Below are positions 29,962 through 35,195 of a DNA stretch of 35,195 nucleotides, one piece after another. Position numbers and translations under genes: made by a program. The stretch's first letter is position 1. Every line of letters begins with the position of its first letter. A model generated the notes under the pieces. It searched no databases, was not told the origin of the DNA, and worked only from the letters and a program-made list of their open reading frames with translations. The stretch is from an uncultured Acidobacteriota bacterium (GTDB taxonomy: Bacteria; Acidobacteriota; UBA6911; CAINFC01). The stretch spans positions 1 to 35,195 of the forward strand of contig CAINFC010000211.1 of NCBI GenBank assembly GCA_903847975.1, given 5' to 3'.

Positions 29962-30723
29962 ATGGCGCTCAGGCATCGATTCGCATTGCTGGCGGCGGCA
30001 TTTTTGATTGGTTGCGCTGGTGTGGACCTACGGGCAGCCGGCATTCTGGCGGACCGGCTGACGCCGCGCCAGCTGCCAATCTGGCGGGAGATTGAGACTG
30101 TGGTCCTGGCGAGGGATTCCTCCGGATTTCCCATCCACCCTATGCTCTACAGCCTCTGGCAGCAGCTGGAAATCAGCGGCTACCTGGTTGCCATTGAGTT
30201 TCCCGAACCGAAAGGGGTTTCTTCCTGTTCCGGAGGACAATTCGTCGTGGAAAAGACCTCGTCCGGCGAAACCCCGGGAATCGGCGTGATTCGTCTCTTT
30301 CTCCAGGACATAGACCGTGCTTCCACCGCGGAGGTCGCCCGCCGGAGCGACGGGTTTCTTCCTTTCCAATATCTTTCCAGCCGGCCGCTTCGATACGCGG
30401 AGGTGCTTGGCCATGAAATGGCGCATGCACTGCAGATCCTGTCCCGTGAAGATCCGCTGCGCCTGACCGGAGACCTGAAGCAGGAGGCCGAGCGGCTCCT
30501 TCACGATATCTGCCGCCACAAAGGCACGGCCTTTCATGAGGAAATCCGGAGCCGAGCTAAAAAAGTGGAGCTCATGCGCGAGGCGATTGAAAAACCGGCC
30601 CGGGAAGCCGAAGCAGCCGTCTGGCGGGAGCTGGCGGCCACGCAGCGCGCCGCCGGGGCCAGGCCGTCGGCAGTGAGCGTTCATCTTTCGCGGGCATCCG
30701 GAGAGATCGGCAAGAGGAAATAA
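29962..30723 (+). CDS. Putative zincin-type lipoprotein of unknown family (253 aa)
   Basis: A signal peptide with lipobox LIGC (C18) starts the protein. The only strong motif is LGHEMAHALQIL, an HExxH zinc site (H151, E152, H155). A Glu in the following helix LKQEAERLL could be the third ligand, as in gluzincins (inference). The C-terminal 60 residues are charged and helical, possibly coiled coil. I do not recognise the family. ATG 29962 has GGGGAGG four bases upstream, an excellent site, and the codon pattern is clean, so the gene is real. It stands alone between the truncated kinase module and the second kinase module, divergent from the sigma gene and convergent with the kinase. Confidence 0.7.
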   Translation: MALRHRFALLAAAFLIGCAGVDLRAAGILADRLTPRQLPIWREIETVVLARDSSGFPIHPMLYSLWQQLEISGYLVAIEFPEPKGVSSCSGGQFVVEKTSSGETPGIGVIRLFLQDIDRASTAEVARRSDGFLPFQYLSSRPLRYAEVLGHEMAHALQILSREDPLRLTGDLKQEAERLLHDICRHKGTAFHEEIRSRAKKVELMREAIEKPAREAEAAVWRELAATQRAAGARPSAVSVHLSRASGEIGKRK

Positions 30724-30815
30724 GTCAGGCGCCTTCCTTTCGGAAAGCAGCCATTTCCGATTCCTTCGAAAAAAGTCCGGGTATCGAATTTCCCGGGTGG
30801 TTCCGGAGCCACCTT

Positions 30816-33671
30816 TCAGCGAAAGTTTTCCACCAGCATCAGGTCGATGTTCGGGTCCTCGTAGCGGCTGTAGAGAAATGTTTTCCGGTCCGGACTGACA
30901 GCCAGGCCCTGAAAAATGGGGCCGTCCAGCCTGGTGAGCACCCGCTTTTCGGATGTCGCCAGGTCCAGAAAGACCAGTTCGTACCAGACCTCCTGGGGCC
31001 GCTTGCGGATATAGTAAATTCCCTCGGTGCGCACCGCAAAAGCTCGCCTGTGGGCGAAGGGGTCCAATATGGCAGGCGTTCCTCCCGCCACCGGTACCGT
31101 CCGCAATCCCGGGCCCCAGCCGGTGTAATAAAGCGTCCGGCCATCCATGGAAACCTGGCCATAGTCGGCCCCATGCCGGGTGATCTGCTCGGCCTTTCCG
31201 CCGGCGGCAGGCATACGCCAGATCTGGGATGTTCCGCTGCGCTCGGATCGGAAATAGATCCATTTCCCGTCGGGAGAATAGCTGCCGTTGACTTCGGTAT
31301 TCGGATCCGAGGTGACGCGCTCGACAGGCCCGCCTGCGGCCTTGACCCGGCCCAGGCCGACTTCGCCGTCGGGTGTGTTCAGGTCGAACAGGAGAAATTT
31401 ACCGTCCGGGGACCACTGCGGGCAGCCTGACGATGATTTGGGGATGAACGTCATCTGCACCGGAGCGGAGCCGTCGGCATGGGCCAGCCAGATATCCGCG
31501 CTTTCGCCGGCCCGGTCGGAGGCGAAAACGATTTTGGTGCCATCCGGTGAATAGGCGGGACTGAATTCTCTCAGGGACGAGACAATGAAAGGGCGGGGAG
31601 CCTCTCCTTCCCGATAGCACCAGATGTCCTGGTCCTGATTGATTTTGTTGAAGGAAAAGGCCAGCCGGTTTCCGGAGCGGGCAACCGCCGGCTGGGACGC
31701 ATAGGGGCCGGCATACTCCAGGCGCTGGGGATTACGGCCATCCTTCCCGACGCGCCAGAGGTAGGGCTTCATCGCCACGAACCTCGAGGCGCTGTAGATC
31801 ACCGATTCACTATCCGGGCTCCAGGCGACGCCGGAAAAGAAAGAATACTGCTGCGTCAGCCGCCGGGCCTTCCCCAAAGCAGATCCGTCCGGGCTCAGAT
31901 CCAGACAATAGATGTCGCAGACCGGGTACATGGGGCAGCGGGTAAAAGCCAGCCGCCTTCCATCGGGCGAAACGGCGGGATGCCAGTCTTTCTGCGGGGA
32001 GCCGGGCACGGTGATCTGCCGCGGGCGGCCTCCTTCGACAGGAATCAGGTAGAGGCCGCTCCCCTCCTGGCGGTCCGCTGCGTCCCAGCTGGATTTGGCT
32101 GTCGCCAGCCACTCGCCGTCCGGAGTCCAGGATAGCGAGACGCCCTGAAAGTCCGAGATCTTCCGTTCCTGCCCGCCGAGCGGGGAGATGGCGTAAATGC
32201 CTCCCTTGCCTTCGCCGGTACGATAAAAGGCAATCTGCTTCCCGTCGGGAGACCATGCGGGGTAGGTGTCCGGCAGCGGATCGGTGGTCAGCCGCAGGGC
32301 ATACGATTCGCCTACGACCTTTACGTAAATATCCGTGTTGTCTCCCTGCTCCCCGTTCCAGGCGAATGCCAACTGGTTTCCATCCGGAGAAAAGCTCGGA
32401 AAAGTCTCCGATCCCGGGTCGGAGGTCAGAACTGTAACCCGGGGCGCTGGCGGCTCGCTTTCCGTGAGGGTCCGCCAGAACCATGCCGCAGCCGCAGCGG
32501 CCGACGCGAGAAGGAGTAGCGCGGCCCACCATCCGATGCGGCGCGCTCTGGCGGAAGGCCAACGGCCGGAGCCGGGAAGGCTGCCGATTTCTGCCAGCAG
32601 TTCTTCGAGCTCTATTCTGACATCCTGCATGTGCTGCCAGCGCCGGGCGGTATCCTTGCGAAGACAGCGCAAAATGGTTTTTTCCAGAACCGGCGGTATA
32701 TCTGCTGCCAGTTCCGATGGCGGTATGGGATCCTTTTGGACAACGGCAGCCAGCGTGGAGATGAACGAGTCGCCCGCAAAGGCGCGTCGGCCGGTGGCCA
32801 TCTCATAGAGCAGGGATCCGAAGGAAAAGATGTCGGTGCGCATGTCGACCGGCTTTCCTTCCGCCTGCTCCGGGGACATGTAGGCGGCCGTACCCAGAAT
32901 GCTGCCTTCCCGGGTCAGGTCTTTCCCGAATGAGGAGATTCCGGAATCGGTTCCGGCCGGCAGCCGGATGAGTTTGGCCAGTCCGAAGTCGAGTACTTTC
33001 ACCTCGCCGCGGTCGGTGATCATGATGTTGGAGGGCTTCAGGTCGCGGTGAACGATACCGGCTTCATGGGCCGCTGCCAGGGCATCGGCGATCTGGACCG
33101 CGAACTTCAGCGCCTCGCCCAGGGGTAATTTTCGGCGATCGAGGTAATCGGAGAGGGTTTTCCCGGTTACATATTCCATGACGATGAAGTCCATCCCGTC
33201 GTCTTCCTGTATGTCATGGACCCTTACGATGTGTGGGTGGCTGAGAGAAGAGGACACCCGGGCTTCCCGGAAAAAGCGTCGTCTTTGTTCCGCATCGGCG
33301 ACGGCTTTCCCGGGCAGCACCTTGATGGCCACCGTCCGGTCGAGGCGGCGATCGTGCGCTTTGTAGACGACGCCCATGCCTCCTTTGCCGATCGTTTCGG
33401 TGAGGTCATATTGAAGCAGGGTTCGCCCGGAAAGATCCGGCAGAGGTTCCGGCGGACTGTTCCGCACCGGGGCCCGGTGTGCGGTCTCGGGCGCCGGAGA
33501 ATTCGAGGGGGGCTCGGAGCCGTTGCGCTCTGCAAGTTGCGATTCGACCTCCTGACGCAACGGCAGGTCTCCGGCGCAGGCCGCTTCCAGATAGCTTTCC
33601 CTGTCTTCCGGAGGCCGCTCCAGAGCCGACTGAACCAGCTGCCTGACCTGCCGCCAGCGCTCCGGGGTCAT
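30816..33671 (-). CDS. Transmembrane Ser/Thr kinase with C-terminal WD40/TolB-like propeller (951 aa)
   Basis: Residues 1-50 are the MTPERW N-terminal module common in acidobacterial kinases. The kinase domain (about 88-360) has IGKGGMGVVYKA (94-105), K117, HRDLKPSN (208-215), DFGLAK (228-233) and GTAAYMSPEQ. One transmembrane helix (380-399) follows. Residues 410-951 carry repeated SPDG motifs such as FSPDGNQLAF, WSPDGKQIAF, VSPDGRRLAF and YSPDGKWIYF, giving a TolB/WD40-like propeller outside the cytoplasm. It presumably senses an envelope signal and phosphorylates a cytoplasmic protein; no partner is identified. ATG 33671 overlaps the stop of the 44-codon sigma remnant as ATGA and has GGAGGG upstream. 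The propeller is strongly similar, also at DNA level, to the partial gene at 33903-35195. Confidence 0.92.
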   Translation of the reverse strand: MTPERWRQVRQLVQSALERPPEDRESYLEAACAGDLPLRQEVESQLAERNGSEPPSNSPAPETAHRAPVRNSPPEPLPDLSGRTLLQYDLTETIGKGGMGVVYKAHDRRLDRTVAIKVLPGKAVADAEQRRRFFREARVSSSLSHPHIVRVHDIQEDDGMDFIVMEYVTGKTLSDYLDRRKLPLGEALKFAVQIADALAAAHEAGIVHRDLKPSNIMITDRGEVKVLDFGLAKLIRLPAGTDSGISSFGKDLTREGSILGTAAYMSPEQAEGKPVDMRTDIFSFGSLLYEMATGRRAFAGDSFISTLAAVVQKDPIPPSELAADIPPVLEKTILRCLRKDTARRWQHMQDVRIELEELLAEIGSLPGSGRWPSARARRIGWWAALLLLASAAAAAAWFWRTLTESEPPAPRVTVLTSDPGSETFPSFSPDGNQLAFAWNGEQGDNTDIYVKVVGESYALRLTTDPLPDTYPAWSPDGKQIAFYRTGEGKGGIYAISPLGGQERKISDFQGVSLSWTPDGEWLATAKSSWDAADRQEGSGLYLIPVEGGRPRQITVPGSPQKDWHPAVSPDGRRLAFTRCPMYPVCDIYCLDLSPDGSALGKARRLTQQYSFFSGVAWSPDSESVIYSASRFVAMKPYLWRVGKDGRNPQRLEYAGPYASQPAVARSGNRLAFSFNKINQDQDIWCYREGEAPRPFIVSSLREFSPAYSPDGTKIVFASDRAGESADIWLAHADGSAPVQMTFIPKSSSGCPQWSPDGKFLLFDLNTPDGEVGLGRVKAAGGPVERVTSDPNTEVNGSYSPDGKWIYFRSERSGTSQIWRMPAAGGKAEQITRHGADYGQVSMDGRTLYYTGWGPGLRTVPVAGGTPAILDPFAHRRAFAVRTEGIYYIRKRPQEVWYELVFLDLATSEKRVLTRLDGPIFQGLAVSPDRKTFLYSRYEDPNIDLMLVENFR
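31672..31739. repeat. 68-nt tract identical to 34762-34829
   Basis: Within the propeller region of the kinase gene, 68 consecutive bases are identical to the neighbouring paralogue, offset by 3090 bases. It encodes a conserved segment around the residues NPQRLEYAGPYASQPAVARSG. Identity without silent changes over this length, while flanking parts differ, points to recent duplication or gene conversion. Confidence 0.85.
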
Positions 33672-33802
33672 GATCCCTCCGCCCGCTTCATTTCCCTCTC
33701 CAGCCACGCCCTGGCGGTCGTCCGGTCGCGCCGCACGACCAGGCGGCGGCAGCGCGACGGCCCCGGTAACCGGGTGACCTGACCGGAGTCATCTTCTCTC
33801 AT
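33668..33802 (-). pseudogene. Internally deleted ECF sigma gene kept as a 44-codon in-frame ORF
   Basis: ATG 33802 opens a 44-aa frame that begins MREDDSGQVTRL and ends VVRRDRTTARAWLEREMKRA plus EGS. The first 12 residues match the start of the intact sigma factor at 29117-29695 (M....S.QVT.L). The last 23 or so match its recognition-helix end (TVRRDWTAAKAWLEREMKQA). The middle, about 155 residues, is missing. The joint lies near PGPSRC. GGAG stands six bases before the ATG, and the TGA stop overlaps the kinase start as ATGA, exactly as in the intact module. It therefore cannot act as a sigma factor but may still serve as a leader ORF for coupled kinase translation (inference). The remaining gap 33803-33902 shows no gene. 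Confidence 0.85.
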
Positions 33803-33902
33803 ATCCGGCTCCACTTTTTCGAAAAGGCGTTGTGGCAGTGGTTCTGTCGATTCATCCCAGCTCGATCGTTCTATACGGCATGCAGGATTCGTGGTTTCCC
33901 GC

Positions 33903-35195
33903 TCAGCGAAAGTTTTCCACCAGCATCAGGTCGAAGGTGGATTCCTTGCGACGGGTGTAGAGAAAGGTCTTCCGGTCCGGGCTGACCGCCAGACCCTGAA
34001 AAATGGGGCCGTCCAGCCTGGTGAGCACCCGCTTTTCCGATGTCGCCGGATCAAGAAAAACCAGTTCCAATTGGTTCGTCTCCGGCTGCCCGCGCAGATA
34101 ATAGACCCCCTCGCTGCGCACCGCAAACGCGCGCCTTTGAGCCAGGGGATCCAAAACGGCAGGCGTTCCTCCCGCTACCGGGACCGCCTGCAATCCCGAG
34201 TTGCCCCAGCTTGTGTAATAGAGTGTCCGGCCATCCATGGAGACCAGGCCCCAATCGGCGCCATGCCGGGTGATCTGCTCGTCCTTTCCGCCGGCGGCTG
34301 GCATCCGCCAGATCTGCGACTTGCCGCTGCGCTCGGATCGGAAATAGATCCATTTCCCGTCGGAGGAATAGCTTTCGTTCACTTCGAGATTCGGATCTGA
34401 AGTGATCCGTTCGACAGGGCCGCCGTCTGCCTTGACTCTCCACAAACCGACCTCGCCGTCCGGCGTGTTCAGGTCGAAAAGGATGGAGCCGCCGTCCGGG
34501 GACCATCGCGGAGTGCCGGCAGCCGAATTTTTGACGAAGGTCAGCTGCACGGGTTCGGAGCCGTCGGCATTGGCCAGCCAGATATCCGCGCTTTCCCCGG
34601 CCCGGTACGAGACGAAGGCGACTCGCCGGCCATCGGGCGAAAATTCGGGACTGTAATCGATCTGAGAGGAGTTCGTGAAAAGACGGGGCGCCTGGCCTTC
34701 GCGATAGCACCAGATGTCCTGCTCCTGTTGGTCCGGGGTGCTCGTAAAAGCCAGCCGGTACCCGGAGCGGGCAACCGCCGGCTGGGACGCATAGGGGCCG
34801 GCATACTCCAGGCGCTGGGGATTACGGCCGTCCTTCCCTACTCGCCAGAGATAGAACCTCTGGCCGCCGAACCTCGACGCACTGTAGATCACCGACTCAC
34901 TGTCCGGAGTCCAGGACACGCCTGAGAAATAAGAAAACTGTCGTGTGAGCCGCCGGACCTCCCCCGAAGAAGATCCGTCCCGGTCCAACGCCAGGCAGTA
35001 GACATCACAATTCGGCACCATCGGGCACCGGACAAAAGCCAGTTGCGTTCCATTGGGGGAAACAGCGGGAAAAAAGTCTTTGAGCGGAGGCTGCGGTGCC
35101 GTAATTCGTTTTGGCATACCGCCTTCGACAGGAACCAGGTAGATTCCACCGGAATCATCGCCGTCCGCTCCTTCCCAACTGGCTTTGGCCGTTGC
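33903..35195 (-). CDS. Third kinase-propeller paralogue, C-terminal part (cut by window edge)
   Basis: The open frame runs out of the window at 35195, so the start, the kinase domain and the membrane helix are not visible. The 430 residues present are the TolB/WD40-like propeller, with VSPNGTQLAF, FSPDGRRVAF, WSPDGGSILF and YSSDGKWIYF, ending TFDLMLVENFR. They align along their whole length with the propeller of the kinase at 30816-33671, which ends in the same LMLVENFR. An apparent start at ATG 35117 is internal: the frame upstream of it still aligns with the paralogue (WEGADGD.. against WDAADRQ..). That it is a kinase is inferred from the paralogue. It is the upstream member of a tandem duplication. 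Confidence 0.85.
   Translation of the reverse strand, partial: ATAKASWEGADGDDSGGIYLVPVEGGMPKRITAPQPPLKDFFPAVSPNGTQLAFVRCPMVPNCDVYCLALDRDGSSSGEVRRLTRQFSYFSGVSWTPDSESVIYSASRFGGQRFYLWRVGKDGRNPQRLEYAGPYASQPAVARSGYRLAFTSTPDQQEQDIWCYREGQAPRLFTNSSQIDYSPEFSPDGRRVAFVSYRAGESADIWLANADGSEPVQLTFVKNSAAGTPRWSPDGGSILFDLNTPDGEVGLWRVKADGGPVERITSDPNLEVNESYSSDGKWIYFRSERSGKSQIWRMPAAGGKDEQITRHGADWGLVSMDGRTLYYTSWGNSGLQAVPVAGGTPAVLDPLAQRRAFAVRSEGVYYLRGQPETNQLELVFLDPATSEKRVLTRLDGPIFQGLAVSPDRKTFLYTRRKESTFDLMLVENFR
34762..34829. repeat. 68-nt tract identical to 31672-31739
   Basis: This is the counterpart in the third paralogue of the identical tract described at 31672-31739. The repeat distance of 3090 bases agrees with the 3087-base distance between the two stop codons, as expected of a tandem duplication unit of about 3.1 kb. 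Confidence 0.85.

Noticed and set aside
35103-35117. ATG at 35117 as the start of the last protein
   Set aside because: The frame upstream of it continues to align with the propeller of the neighbouring kinase, so the gene is cut by the window edge and this ATG is internal.

Overview
The window is about 35 kb of uniformly GC-rich bacterial chromosome. It is fully packed with genes, and I see no tRNA, rRNA, CRISPR array, transposase or phage gene. The best lineage guess is Acidobacteriota, possibly an Aminicenantia-like member. The guess rests on three things: Ser/Thr kinases that start with the MTPExW N-terminal module and end in a WD40/TolB-like propeller, the ECF sigma gene coupled to such a kinase, and the rich set of exported carbohydrate enzymes. 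No single marker gene proves the lineage.

Layout. At 1-359 there is a cluster of hairpins with no gene. At 360-5756 (minus) there is a probable operon: a 1282-aa secreted SGNH/Ig-like/propeller protein, a kelch-propeller protein and a small receiver-like cREC protein. At 5909-6952 (plus) lies a secreted M28 peptidase. At 7087-9690 (minus) a three-gene cassette encodes a PqqD-like peptide chaperone and two radical SAM/SPASM enzymes, closely resembling ScmD, ScmE and ScmF of the SynChlorMet cassette. I found no precursor peptide. A glycine-zipper protein follows at 9860-10339. A minus-strand pair at 10521-13139 encodes an OFA-type MFS transporter and an exported-type Gfo/Idh/MocA oxidoreductase. 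A heterodimeric ABC exporter occupies 13374-17020 (plus) and ends at a strong hairpin. A STAS-kinase fusion (17102-18262), a Tat-type sugar-isomerase-like protein (18360-19844) and an NTF2-like lipoprotein (19957-20457) follow on the minus strand. An Imm5-like protein (20943-21482) is divergent from two tandem GH106 alpha-L-rhamnosidases (21584-27636).

From 27900 to the right edge lie three copies of a sigma-factor/kinase/propeller module. Copy 1 keeps an intact ECF sigma gene, but its kinase has lost the transmembrane and propeller parts. Copy 2 keeps the full kinase-propeller, but its sigma gene is reduced by an in-frame internal deletion to 44 codons, with start, Shine-Dalgarno and ATGA coupling to the kinase all kept. 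Copy 3 is cut by the window edge. An unrelated lipoprotein with an HEMAH zinc motif sits between copies 1 and 2.

How the genes fit together. The two GH106 enzymes, the MFS carrier, the exported oxidoreductase and the isomerase-like protein suggest use of rhamnose-containing plant or microbial polysaccharides (inference). The Scm-like cassette is a candidate peptide-modification system. The sigma/kinase copies are signalling genes undergoing duplication and complementary decay. A dispersed repeat of about 85 nt occurs in opposite orientations at 20653-20740 and 27688-27772. These copies bracket the Imm5-like/GH106 block, and the second lies next to the truncated kinase. The most interesting items are the precursor-less Scm-like cassette, the 44-codon sigma remnant, the STAS-kinase fusion and the inverted repeat pair.
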